In this document: positions 16,669 through 24,636 of the stretch, piece by piece
Layout of the letters: every line of letters starts with the position of its first letter
How positions within the stretch are numbered: the stretch's first letter is position 1
DNA from: Clostridiales bacterium
GTDB taxonomy: Bacteria; Bacillota; Clostridia; Oscillospirales; CAG-272
Assembly (NCBI GenBank): GCA_016288155.1
Contig: JAEEYP010000091.1
Location: 1-46,173 of the forward strand
Reading direction: 5' to 3'
DNA length: 46,173 nt
Program-made: the position numbers and the translations under genes
The notes under the pieces: model-generated
What the model saw: the letters and a program-made list of their open reading frames with translations, nothing else
Databases searched by the model: none
Told to the model about the DNA's origin: nothing

Positions 16669-16708
16669 AAAAAGACTCCTACCGCACGTCCGATGCGATA
16701 GAAGTCTT
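16669..16708 (-). terminator. Riboswitch-controlled terminator
   Basis: The minus-strand RNA has a 15-bp stem (AAGACUUCUAUCGCA with UGCGGUAGGAGUCUU), a 7-base loop and a U run. Its 5' arm shares bases with the 3' strand of the aptamer's P1 helix, so aptamer and terminator cannot both form. Confidence 0.88.
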
Positions 16709-16797
16709 GCCGAGCCAGCAGTGCTGGGGCAGCGCCGGGCGATGAGCCGTGATGACGACGCTGCGGCGGCCGATAAGCCGTCGGCTACTCCCTTCCG
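16699..16797 (-). promoter_or_regulatory. yybP-ykoY manganese riboswitch aptamer
   Basis: Read on the minus strand, the leader holds the conserved pieces of this class in order: GGGAGUAGCC (16783-16792) in the first internal loop, GUCGUCAUCACGGCUCAUC (16741-16759) in the middle, and GGCAAGACUUC (16701-16711) in the second loop, matching the known GGGGAGUAGC ... GCAAGACCUU pattern. P1 pairs GGAAG (16792-16796) with CUUCU (16700-16704). The switch starts about at the transcription start. When Mn2+ holds P1 together, the 5' arm of the downstream terminator is occupied, so the gene is expressed: an on-switch. Confidence 0.92.
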
Positions 16798-16803
16798 CCG
16801 TAT

Positions 16804-16832
16804 AGTATACACGAAAAACGGCAGAAATGCAA
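16804..16832 (-). promoter_or_regulatory. Promoter of riboswitch and antiporter
   Basis: Minus strand: TTGCAT (16827-16832), 17 bp, TATACT (16804-16809). The expected start, near 16797, coincides with the 5' edge of the riboswitch. Confidence 0.85.
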
Positions 16833-16885
16833 GAGAAATCGAAAAAAAGACGCAAAAGGCGCGCTGCGGCCCCCGCGGTACGGCG

Positions 16886-16916
16886 AAAAAAGGACCGCGG
16901 GAGATCCCGCGGTCCT
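16886..16916 (-). terminator. Terminator of the asnS-YnzC operon
   Basis: An 11-bp perfect stem (AGGACCGCGGG with its complement), loop of 4, followed on the minus strand by T5. Confidence 0.9.
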
Positions 16917-16926
16917 TCTCTCACCG

Positions 16927-17163
16927 TCACGTGTTTTTTTCGGTCTTGCCGGAAGAGGCGTCTTCTTTTCTCCTTAGCGGCTCGCGCGTGCCGTCCGGCC
17001 GCACGACGGTCGTATGATCGAGGATGCCGCGCAGCATATTGCGGTATTCGGCGACGTATTCGGTGCGCAGCGCCGCCTGCTCCGCACGCTCCGCCGCCGT
17101 CAGCCCTTCCGTCTTCGCCTTGCGGGCGAGGACGTTGATCCGGTCGAGCTTCGTCTGCTCCAT
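16927..17163 (-). CDS. DUF896 / YnzC-family protein
   Basis: A 78-residue cytoplasmic protein. The first 55 residues match the YnzC family: RINVLARKAKTEGLTAAERAEQ followed by LR.EY...YR..LRGILD, a two-helix hairpin, then the beta tail VV.PDG. The biochemical role is unknown; the B. subtilis member is a damage-associated small protein. The last ~20 residues are charged and disordered. Its start codon overlaps the asnS stop by one base (TGATG), so translation is coupled to asnS. Confidence 0.93.
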   Translation of the reverse strand: MEQTKLDRINVLARKAKTEGLTAAERAEQAALRTEYVAEYRNMLRGILDHTTVVRPDGTREPLRRKEDASSGKTEKNT

Positions 17164-18554
17164 CAGATATCGCAGGTGCCGACTGTGCGCGGGAAGGGCA
17201 GCACGTCGCGGATGTTCGACACGCCCGTCAGGTACATGACGCAGCGCTCGAAGCCGAGACCGAAGCCGGCGTGGCGCGCCGAACCGTATCTGCGCAGATC
17301 GAGATAGAATTCATAATCCTTCCGATCCAGTCCGAGCTCGTCCATGCGGCGCACGAGGAGATCGTAATCGTCCTCGCGCTGCGAGCCGCCGATGATCTCG
17401 CCGATGCCGGGGACGAGGCAGTCCATGGCGGCGACGGTCTTCCCGTCCGGGTTCAGCTTCATATAGAACGCCTTGATCTCCTTCGGATAATCGGTCACGA
17501 AAACGGGACGGCGGAAGATCTGCTCCGTCAGGTACCGCTCGTGCTCCGTCTGCAGATCGCAGCCCCAATAGACCTTGTAGTCGAAGGCGTCGTTGTGCTC
17601 TTCGAGCAGGCGCACCGCCTCCGTGTAGGTGACGCGGCCGAAGTCGCTCGTCATCACGTGATGGAGCCGTTCGAGCAGTCCCGTGTCGACGAACTGGTTG
17701 AAGAACGCCATCTCCTGCGGCGCGTTCTCCAGGACGTAGGAGATGATATATTTGATCATGTCCTCGGCGAGCGCCATGTTGTCGTCCAGATCGGCGAAGG
17801 CGATCTCCGGCTCGATCATCCAGAACTCCGCCGCGTGGCGGGTCGTGTTCGAATTCTCGGCGCGGAAGGTCGGACCGAACGTATAAATATTCTTGAACGC
17901 CATGGCGAAGGTCTCGCCGTTCAGCTGTCCGCTGACGGTAAGGCTCGTCTTCTTTCCGAAGAAGTCCTTCGCGTAATCGACGGCGCCGTCCTCGGTGCGG
18001 GGCAGATCCGCCGCGTCGAGCGTCGTGACCTGGAACATCTCGCCGGCACCCTCGCAGTCGCTGCCGGTGATGATCGGCGTGTGCACGTACACGAAGCCCC
18101 GCTCCTGGAAAAAGCGGTGGATCGCGTAGGCGGCGAGGGAACGGACGCGGAAGACGGCCTGGAAAAGATTCGTGCGCGGGCGCAGATGGGTGATCGTCCG
18201 CAGATACTCCGCGGAATGGCGTTTCTTCTGGAGCGGATAGTCCGGCGTGGAAGCGCCCTCTACCGTCACCTCCGCCGCGTGGAGTTCCAGTTTCTGCTTG
18301 GCGTCCGGCGTCAGAACGACGGTGCCGCGCACGAGAACGGCGGTGCCGACGTTCAGCTTGGAGATCGCGGCGAAGTTCGGCAGCGCGTCCGCGTACACGA
18401 TCTGCAGCGGCTCGAAAAACGTGCCGTCGGACACGACGAGAAAACCGAACGCCTTGGAGGCGCGGTTGCTGCGGACCCAGCCGCCGACGGTGATCTCCCG
18501 TCCGGTCCAGTCGTCGGGAGCGCGGAAAAGATCCTTCAGGTTGAGCAGATCCAT
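17163..18554 (-). CDS. asnS: Asparaginyl-tRNA synthetase
   Basis: AsnS charges tRNA-Asn with asparagine. The 463-residue length is normal. Residues ~15-115 are the OB-fold anticodon-binding domain ([26 protein letters not shown]). The class II core follows: motif 1 near [37 protein letters not shown], motif 2 as [21 protein letters not shown], and motif 3 as [15 protein letters not shown]. The asparagine-type reading rather than aspartate is supported by [15 protein letters not shown] lies 7 bases upstream of the ATG, with a clear promoter beyond. It is the first gene of an operon with ynzC-like DUF896. Confidence 0.97.
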   Translation of the reverse strand: MDLLNLKDLFRAPDDWTGREITVGGWVRSNRASKAFGFLVVSDGTFFEPLQIVYADALPNFAAISKLNVGTAVLVRGTVVLTPDAKQKLELHAAEVTVEGASTPDYPLQKKRHSAEYLRTITHLRPRTNLFQAVFRVRSLAAYAIHRFFQERGFVYVHTPIITGSDCEGAGEMFQVTTLDAADLPRTEDGAVDYAKDFFGKKTSLTVSGQLNGETFAMAFKNIYTFGPTFRAENSNTTRHAAEFWMIEPEIAFADLDDNMALAEDMIKYIISYVLENAPQEMAFFNQFVDTGLLERLHHVMTSDFGRVTYTEAVRLLEEHNDAFDYKVYWGCDLQTEHERYLTEQIFRRPVFVTDYPKEIKAFYMKLNPDGKTVAAMDCLVPGIGEIIGGSQREDDYDLLVRRMDELGLDRKDYEFYLDLRRYGSARHAGFGLGFERCVMYLTGVSNIRDVLPFPRTVGTCDI

Positions 18555-18588
18555 CTCAATACCTCACTACATCATACGGGAATGTAAT

Positions 18589-18617
18589 ATTATAGCACTT
18601 TCCCGAACGGATTACAA
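18589..18617 (-). promoter_or_regulatory. Promoter of asnS
   Basis: Minus strand: TTGTAA (18612-18617), 17 bp, TATAAT (18589-18594). I see no T-box-like leader, as the start codon is only ~30 bases from the expected transcript start. Confidence 0.8.
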
Positions 18618-18742
18618 CAGGAAAACGCGAAAAAACCGCCCCCGCGTCCCCTCTTTGCGGTGCCGCGCGCTTTTCCCCCCGCCCCCGCGCAAAAAAACGC
18701 GAAAAAATATCCCTCCGGCATGCGTTTCCGCCGCCCTCCGAA

Positions 18743-18771
18743 TTGACAAACGGCGTTTCATCCGCTATAAT
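18743..18771 (+). promoter_or_regulatory. Promoter of the envelope cluster
   Basis: TTGACA (18743-18748), 17 bp, TATAAT (18766-18771), a full consensus promoter. It overlaps the upstream end of the open frame, which is why the later ATG is taken as the MBOAT start. Confidence 0.9.
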
Positions 18772-18823
18772 TATACTGAGTATTTGTGGAATTTTCGCCG
18801 TTTTCCGGCGTCGGGGTGCTCCC

Positions 18824-20194
18824 ATGACCTTTTCAAGCGCCGTATTCCTCTTTCTGTTTCTTCCGACCACGGCCGCGCTGTATTACGCCGTCCCCTCGCA
18901 GCGCGCTAAAAATATCCTGCTCGCCGCCGTCAGCGTGCTCTTTTACGCCTTCGGCGAGCCGGTGTGCGTCCTTCTTCTGCTCGCCTCCGTCGCGGTGAAC
19001 GGCTTTCTCGCCGTCCGCATCGAACGCGGCCGCAGCCGTCTTTTGCTCGCCGCCGCGGTCACGCTGAATCTGCTGCTGCTCGGCGTGTTCAAATACGCGG
19101 CGCTCGCGGCGCGGACGCTGAATCTGCTTCCCTTCGTATCCGTGCCCGTGCCCGCCGTCGCTCTGCCGATCGGGATCTCCTTCTATACGTTCCAGATCCT
19201 CTCCTACGTCGTCGACGTATACCGCGGGGAGGTCGGGGCGCACAGGGATCCGGTCACGCTGCTGCTCTACATATCCTTCTTCCCGCAGCTCATTGCCGGA
19301 CCGATCGTGAAGTATCACGACATCCGCGCCCAGCTCGACGAGCGCCCGACGGACGCGCTGCTCTGCGCGGCGGGGATCCGGCGTTTCCTCATCGGTCTGT
19401 CGAAAAAACTCCTGCTCGCAAACGCCTGCGGACGGATCGCGGACGCCGCCTTCGGCGCACGGGCGCCGGGTACGGCGCTCGCGTGGCTGGGAGCGTTCGC
19501 GTACTGCCTGCAGATCTACCACGATTTCTCCGGCTACTCGGACATGGCGATAGGGCTGGGGAAAATGTTCGGCTTCGCGCTGCCGGAGAACTTCAACTAT
19601 CCGTACTGCAGCGGCAGCATCAAGGAATTCTGGCGGCGCTGGCACGTTTCCCTCTCCGCCTGGTTCCGCGAGTATCTGTACATCCCGCTCGGCGGCAACC
19701 GCCGCGGGCGCGTGCGCACGGCGTGCAATAAATTCATCGTCTTCTTCGCGACGGGGCTCTGGCACGGCGCCAGCCTGAATTTCATCCTCTGGGGTCTCTG
19801 GCACGGCGCGTTCTCTTCCCTTGAGGAGGTCGTGCGCCCGTGGGACAAAAAATGGCTTCGCCCGCTGTGGCGGATCGTGACGCTCGCCGCCGTGCTCTTC
19901 GGCTTCGTGCTCTTCCGCGCGGAGACGCTCCCCGACGCACTCGCCTACGCGGCGGCGATGTTCACCGCCGCGCCGTCCGGCTCGGCGCTCGCGGCGTTTC
20001 TGAACGGGTACGACCTGACGGCTCTCGGCGCCGCGATCCTCTTCTCGATGCCGGTCCTCCCGGCTCTCTCCCGTCGCCTCCCCGATGCGGCGCGGGAGGC
20101 GCTCGGCGCCATCGGCTCCGCCGTGCTCCTCGCCGCCTCCGTCGCGGCGCTCGTCACCTCCACATTCAACCCTTTCATATATTTCCGATTCTGA
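18824..20194 (+). CDS. MBOAT-family O-acyltransferase (AlgI/DltB-like)
   Basis: A 456-residue polytopic membrane protein. It begins MTFSSAVFLFLFLPTTAALYYAVP and has about ten helices. Family marks are PIGISFYTFQILSYVVDVYRGE, FFPQLIAGPIVKYHD, the long loop with FSGYSDMAIGLGKMFGF, FWRRWHVSLSAWFREYLYIPLGGNRRG, and the active-site histidine in FFATGLWHGASLNFILWGLWHG. Such enzymes move acyl groups, usually acetyl, across the membrane to sugars or polymers with an SGNH-type partner. That partner is the next gene, 7 bases on. The ribosome site is weak (GGGGTG), but the promoter position fixes the start. Confidence 0.93.
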   Translation: MTFSSAVFLFLFLPTTAALYYAVPSQRAKNILLAAVSVLFYAFGEPVCVLLLLASVAVNGFLAVRIERGRSRLLLAAAVTLNLLLLGVFKYAALAARTLNLLPFVSVPVPAVALPIGISFYTFQILSYVVDVYRGEVGAHRDPVTLLLYISFFPQLIAGPIVKYHDIRAQLDERPTDALLCAAGIRRFLIGLSKKLLLANACGRIADAAFGARAPGTALAWLGAFAYCLQIYHDFSGYSDMAIGLGKMFGFALPENFNYPYCSGSIKEFWRRWHVSLSAWFREYLYIPLGGNRRGRVRTACNKFIVFFATGLWHGASLNFILWGLWHGAFSSLEEVVRPWDKKWLRPLWRIVTLAAVLFGFVLFRAETLPDALAYAAAMFTAAPSGSALAAFLNGYDLTALGAAILFSMPVLPALSRRLPDAAREALGAIGSAVLLAASVAALVTSTFNPFIYFRF

Positions 20195-20201
20195 GGCGTC
20201 C

Positions 20202-21290
20202 ATGAAAGACAAAACGATCCGCGCGCGCATCGGCTGCGCCGCCTTCTTCCTCGTCTGTCTGCTCCTCTCCGCCGGCGTCTTCTTTCCCGCCTCCGCGGGA
20301 GAAGGGCGGGAGCTCGCCCCCTTCCCGGCGCTCCGCACGGAGGAGGGGGGCTGGAACGGGGCGTTCTTTTCCGAATTCGACGCGTGGCTGACCGACCGCG
20401 CCGCCCTCCGTCCGCTGTGGATCTCCGCGGTCAGCACCGTGCGGGAGCGCGTCTTCGGCACGGGCAGCGAACAGGTCGTCGTCGGGACGGACGGGTTCCT
20501 CTTCTACGCCGACACGGTCGGCGATTACTGCGGCGAGAGCGACATGACGGAGGCGGAACTCGCCGCCGCCGCCGACGCGCTCCTCGCTCTGTCCGATTAC
20601 GCCGCGGAGCACGGCGCGCGCCTCGTCTTCGCCGCCGCGCCGAACAAGAACACGATCTATTCCGAGCGGATGCCGGCGGTCTACCGCCGTCTGCACGACG
20701 GCGCGCACGAAACGAACATGGATCGGCTGTACGCGGCGCTCTCGGAGCGCGGCGTATTGTACGCGGATCTCAGAGAGGCGCTGTCGGGAAGCGATACGCT
20801 CCTCTATTACCGGCGGGACACGCACTGGAACGGCGCGGGCGCGCTCGCGGCGTACCGGGCGATCCTGGACACGGCGGAGATCCCGCACGAGGACTACGCC
20901 GACGTGCCGCTGACGGAGGGCACGCCGATCGAGGGAGACCTGGACGCGATGCTGTATCCGGGCGCCCGAAAGACGGAGCAGGACCTCGTCCCGGACGTCG
21001 ATCTTTCCTCCTCCTTCGTATACACTTCCGCTTATACCTCGCCGATGGACATGGTCGTCACGACGCGCGGGCGGGGAGAAGGTGTCGCTTTGGTCTTCCG
21101 TGATTCCTTCGGCTCCGCGCTGATCCCGTATTTCTCCGCCGCCTTCGCCGAGGTGCGCTACGAACGCTCGACGCCGTACCGGATCGAGCTCATCGAACAG
21201 ACCGGCGCGTCCTTCGTACTGATAGAGATCGCCGAAAGAAACATTCCCCAGCTCGTCGCCGCGGCGGACCGCATTACCGGTGAAAGGTAA
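20202..21290 (+). CDS. AlgJ/AlgX-like SGNH-type protein (DHHW family), MBOAT partner
   Basis: A 362-residue protein with an N-terminal membrane anchor or signal (residues 8-28, ARIGCAAFFLVCLLLSAGVF). The outside part carries the marks of the DHHW/AlgJ group: LTDRAALRPLW, the VVGTDGFLFY beginning, TIYSERMP, the catalytic-site YYRRDTHWNGAGA and VFRDSFGSALIPYFSAAF. In alginate and cellulose acetylation these proteins pass acyl groups from the MBOAT to a polymer outside the cell. Here the acceptor is unknown; peptidoglycan, teichoic acid or capsule are possible. GAGG overlaps the stop codon of the MBOAT gene, so the two are translationally coupled. Confidence 0.88.
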   Translation: MKDKTIRARIGCAAFFLVCLLLSAGVFFPASAGEGRELAPFPALRTEEGGWNGAFFSEFDAWLTDRAALRPLWISAVSTVRERVFGTGSEQVVVGTDGFLFYADTVGDYCGESDMTEAELAAAADALLALSDYAAEHGARLVFAAAPNKNTIYSERMPAVYRRLHDGAHETNMDRLYAALSERGVLYADLREALSGSDTLLYYRRDTHWNGAGALAAYRAILDTAEIPHEDYADVPLTEGTPIEGDLDAMLYPGARKTEQDLVPDVDLSSSFVYTSAYTSPMDMVVTTRGRGEGVALVFRDSFGSALIPYFSAAFAEVRYERSTPYRIELIEQTGASFVLIEIAERNIPQLVAAADRITGER

Positions 21291-21340
21291 CGCCGCAGGA
21301 GACGCCGCCATACCGTCATGATCAAAAGGAGGGAGTCCCG

Positions 21341-22417
21341 TTGTCCCGTATCCGAGCCGCCGTCCTCTTCGTGCTGACGCTCAGCCTTGCCGGCTGCGCC
21401 ACGCGCGCGAGCGGATATTATTACTACGAAAACCGGAGTTTCCGGAATTACGACATAAGCCAGTTCGCCTCCGGCGAGGCGCCGGAAAAGACCGTCGATC
21501 CCGCCGCGCTGACGAAGCTGCCGGAGACGCCCGACGCCGCCGGCGCGCAGATCTCCGTCGAGGCGGAAAACTATCACGCCGCCTCCGTCACCTCCCGGAT
21601 GATCAATATCTACAGCGCGCCGAGCCTCACCTCCCGCATCGCCACGACGGCGGCGAAGGGAGAACTGATTGATCTCGCGTACTACAGCGACGATTTCTTC
21701 CAGGTGAAGAAGGCGGGGATCTTCCTCGGCTACTGCGAGACCGCCGGCGTCATGAGCGGCTTCTGGGACAATTACTACGGCTGCCTTCCTCCGGAGGAAG
21801 GCATGGCGAGGAACGCCAACGGCGAACTCGTGCCCGCGAAATCCCATCTGGTCGACGTGCGCCTGTACACGAAGCAGGTCGTCGTCAAGATGAAACTCGC
21901 GACGAACGGCACGACGATCGGCAAGCCGTTCTATACGCGGAACCTCTGTATGCTGGAGGAGGACACGATCCCGAAGCTCCTCGCCGCGATCGATCTCTTC
22001 GCCGCCGACGGCTACACGATCGTCATCTACGACGCCTACCGCCCGACGTCCGTGCAGCAGCAGTGGTTCGACGTCGTGCGCGTCCACAAATGGGTCGCCG
22101 ATCCGTCCATCGGACTGGGCGGCATCCATGACCGCGGCGTCGCCATCGACATGACGCTCATGGACAGAAACGGCGTCGAAATGGACATGCCGACCGCCAT
22201 GCACACGCTGACGGAGGCGTCCTCCCGCTACTCTCCCGCCATCACGCAGGCGCAGCGCGCGAACATCAACTACATGACGAACATCATGACCCGCTGCGGC
22301 TTCACCTACATCAACTCGGAATGGTGGCATTTCCAGGACAGCGCGATCGAGCATTACCTTCCCACCGATCACCCGATCGATGAGATCCCGCTCGTATATC
22401 GGGAGGCGGTACAATGA
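21341..22417 (+). CDS. VanX-like D-Ala-D-Ala dipeptidase lipoprotein (peptidase M15D) with SH3-like domain
   Basis: A 358-residue surface lipoprotein. It has a lipobox LAGC (C19), an SH3b-like segment (~80-137; MINIYSAPSLTSRIATTAAKGE), then a VanX/DdpX-type zinc peptidase. The zinc and catalytic residues are visible: IYDAYRP (230-235), H263 and D270 in GGIHDRGVAID, and E327 and H330 in SEWWHF. It would split D-alanyl-D-alanine or a related dipeptide, outside the cell. The start is TTG, chosen because AAAGGAGGG sits just before it and no ATG in frame lies near. No van regulators or ligases are near, so it is more likely a wall-recycling enzyme than a resistance factor. Confidence 0.88.
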   Translation: MSRIRAAVLFVLTLSLAGCATRASGYYYYENRSFRNYDISQFASGEAPEKTVDPAALTKLPETPDAAGAQISVEAENYHAASVTSRMINIYSAPSLTSRIATTAAKGELIDLAYYSDDFFQVKKAGIFLGYCETAGVMSGFWDNYYGCLPPEEGMARNANGELVPAKSHLVDVRLYTKQVVVKMKLATNGTTIGKPFYTRNLCMLEEDTIPKLLAAIDLFAADGYTIVIYDAYRPTSVQQQWFDVVRVHKWVADPSIGLGGIHDRGVAIDMTLMDRNGVEMDMPTAMHTLTEASSRYSPAITQAQRANINYMTNIMTRCGFTYINSEWWHFQDSAIEHYLPTDHPIDEIPLVYREAVQ

Positions 22418-24636
22418 AAAAACGTCAGCCCGCCTCCGACCGCGTCTTCCTCTCCCGCTGCAAGAACCGTCCGTATCTCGCCTCCTGCCCCGCCGACGTC
22501 GTCCACGCGGAGTTCTATCTCTCTCTGAAGCATCAGAAGAAGATCATGAAGCTCTGCGTGCGCAACCGGGGCGACCGCGCGGTGACCGGTCTTTCCGCCC
22601 TCGTCCGCTACTTCGACCGCGAGGAGAATCCGATCGGCGAGGACTCCGTCCTCCGCTTCACGGACGTCTATTTCGCCGCGCATCAGACTTCCCTCGGTTC
22701 AAAGACCGTCATCCTGCCGTATCAGGATATCGCCGGGCTCGACGCGCGGATCGTCTCGCTCTCCTATGCGGACGGCACCTCGGAGGAATTCTCCGCCGAC
22801 GCCTATGAGCTCACGCCCCCGCAGAAGATGCTGGAGGACGTGCTCACCGCCCGGGAGACGGCGATGCTCCGGCGGCATTTCGGAGAGAAGTGCGTCTTCG
22901 TACCCGCCGTCGGCGAGGAACCGGAGTGGCAGTGCGTCTGCGGCGCCGTCGCCGAAGGGGACGCGTGCTCCGCCTGCTCGATGTCCCGCCGCCGCGCGTG
23001 GTATCTTTCCGACGCCGGGAGACGGCGCTCTTATCTGCGCTTTCTGAAGATACGCCGCGCCGCCGTGCGGATCCTGCCCTACGCAGTCGGCGCCGCGCTC
23101 GTGGGCGTCGGGATCTGGCTGCTCTGGGGGCAGTACCGCCGCGAGGTGGACGAGGTGCTCCCGGCGGAGCGCCTCCGCGTCACCGAGGCGTACATCGAAG
23201 AACACCGCTATAACGAGGCGCTCGCCTATTCCTCGCTGAAAAACGACTCCGTCCTGTACGACACGATCATCGACGAGGCGGTCGCCTACTACTGCGCCGC
23301 GGGCGATTTTGAAGAAGCGATCCGCTACGAAAACTGCCGCGCGGTCCCCGTGTACGAGCCGATCTACCGCGCCGCCGCCGAGGCGTATATCGCCGGGACG
23401 TTCGACGACGCCTCGCGCGCGCTGCAGAGCGAGGACGAGGCGCTGAAGGAACTCGTCTTGCGGCGGATGGCGGAAAAGGAACACGGCGCGGGACGTCTGA
23501 AGGAAGCGTGCGCCGTCGCTCTGCATATGCAGAGCGAGGAAGGCGCGGCGTACTCGGACGAGCTGTTCCGCGAGCTGATCCGCTGGTATCTGCAGCAATC
23601 CGAATACGAAGAAGCCGTCGCCTGCATCCGCCGTCTGCACGATCCCTCCGGCGTCGAGGAGCTCTTCTACGGCATCGAATCGGAGCTGCTCGCGCGCGGG
23701 AAATACGACGAAGCCTTCACCGTGGCGGAGCTGACGGGGGACCTCTCCGTCTTCGAGACCGTCTATCCGAACGCCGGCACGATGATCGTGCGCCGGTATT
23801 ACGATAAGTTCTCCCGCTTCATGAGCGCGGAGGAAAAGCGTACCTTCCTCGCTTGTCGGCTGGCGGCGTCCGAGTCGCTCGTCGCGGCGATCGGCTCCGA
23901 CGGTACGGCGCGGGATTCGGTGCGCGGTACGCTGGCGGAGGACGCGGTGTCCGTCGCCTGCGGCACCTCTCACGTCCTCGTGCTCCTCTCGGACGGGACG
24001 GTGCGCGCCTTCGGCGCGAACGGCGCCGGACAGTGCGGCGCGAACGGTCTGACGTCCGCCGTCGCCGTCGCCGCCGCGGGGGATCATTCGCTCGTGCTGC
24101 TCTCAAACGGCACGGTGCGCGCCTTCGGATCGAACAGCGCCGGACAGTGCGCCGTGACCGGATGGCGCAATGTGATCGCCGTCGCCGCGGGCAAAGAGCA
24201 TTCCGTCGCGCTGTGCGCCGACGGGACCGTTCTGGCGTGCGGCTCAAACGGCTCCGGGCAGTGCTCCGTCTCGCAGTATAAAAACGTCGTCTCCGTCGCG
24301 GCCGGCGAGTACGCCACCGCGCTCGTGTTCCGCGACGGCAGCGTCCTCGCCGAGGGGAATCTCACCGTCGAGACGCTGGAAACGCGGGAGTGGGACGACG
24401 TCGTCCGCGTCAGCGTCGGCAACGCGCATCTCATCGCGCTGACGAGCGGCGGGCGGGTGCTCAGCGCCGGACTCTCCGTGTGCGGCAGCGAAATAAAGAC
24501 GTCCGGCTGGTCCCGGATCCGCGCCGTCGCCTGCGGCGGGCGCGTCTCCTACGCGCTGGACGCGACCGGGCAGCTCCTCTTCTGCGGTGAGGACGCCCCG
24601 GAGCTCTCCTCGGAAGGGTGGGGCCCGCTCGGATGA
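22414..24636 (+). CDS. Membrane protein with zinc knuckle, helical repeats and RCC1 beta-propeller
   Basis: A 740-residue protein of unusual make-up. Residues ~25-135 are beta-rich and unrecognised. Residues 174-188 hold a CxC...CxxC zinc-ribbon-like knuckle. Residues ~217-238 are one transmembrane helix. Residues ~245-500 are alpha-helical repeats of TPR type (YNEALAYSSLKNDS, GDFEEAIRYENC). From about 510 to the end come RCC1 repeats with the pattern VACG.SH.L.L.SDGTVRAFG.N..GQC, at least six blades. RCC1 propellers bind proteins in eukaryotes; in bacteria they occur in surface and signalling proteins. ATGA overlap with the dipeptidase gene and again with the next gene points to tight co-expression. 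No specific function is claimed. Confidence 0.8.
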   Translation: MKKRQPASDRVFLSRCKNRPYLASCPADVVHAEFYLSLKHQKKIMKLCVRNRGDRAVTGLSALVRYFDREENPIGEDSVLRFTDVYFAAHQTSLGSKTVILPYQDIAGLDARIVSLSYADGTSEEFSADAYELTPPQKMLEDVLTARETAMLRRHFGEKCVFVPAVGEEPEWQCVCGAVAEGDACSACSMSRRRAWYLSDAGRRRSYLRFLKIRRAAVRILPYAVGAALVGVGIWLLWGQYRREVDEVLPAERLRVTEAYIEEHRYNEALAYSSLKNDSVLYDTIIDEAVAYYCAAGDFEEAIRYENCRAVPVYEPIYRAAAEAYIAGTFDDASRALQSEDEALKELVLRRMAEKEHGAGRLKEACAVALHMQSEEGAAYSDELFRELIRWYLQQSEYEEAVACIRRLHDPSGVEELFYGIESELLARGKYDEAFTVAELTGDLSVFETVYPNAGTMIVRRYYDKFSRFMSAEEKRTFLACRLAASESLVAAIGSDGTARDSVRGTLAEDAVSVACGTSHVLVLLSDGTVRAFGANGAGQCGANGLTSAVAVAAAGDHSLVLLSNGTVRAFGSNSAGQCAVTGWRNVIAVAAGKEHSVALCADGTVLACGSNGSGQCSVSQYKNVVSVAAGEYATALVFRDGSVLAEGNLTVETLETREWDDVVRVSVGNAHLIALTSGGRVLSAGLSVCGSEIKTSGWSRIRAVACGGRVSYALDATGQLLFCGEDAPELSSEGWGPLG

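Noticed and set aside
18555-18823. T-box or other aminoacyl-tRNA-synthetase leader for asnS
   Set aside because: The promoter is only ~30 bases from the start codon, too short for a T-box. The stretch 18618-18742 between the divergent promoters holds no feature I can support.
21341-22417. Vancomycin-resistance reading of the VanX-like gene
   Set aside because: No VanH, VanA-type ligase, VanR or VanS is near, and the protein is an exported lipoprotein, so it should not clear the cytoplasmic D-Ala-D-Ala pool.
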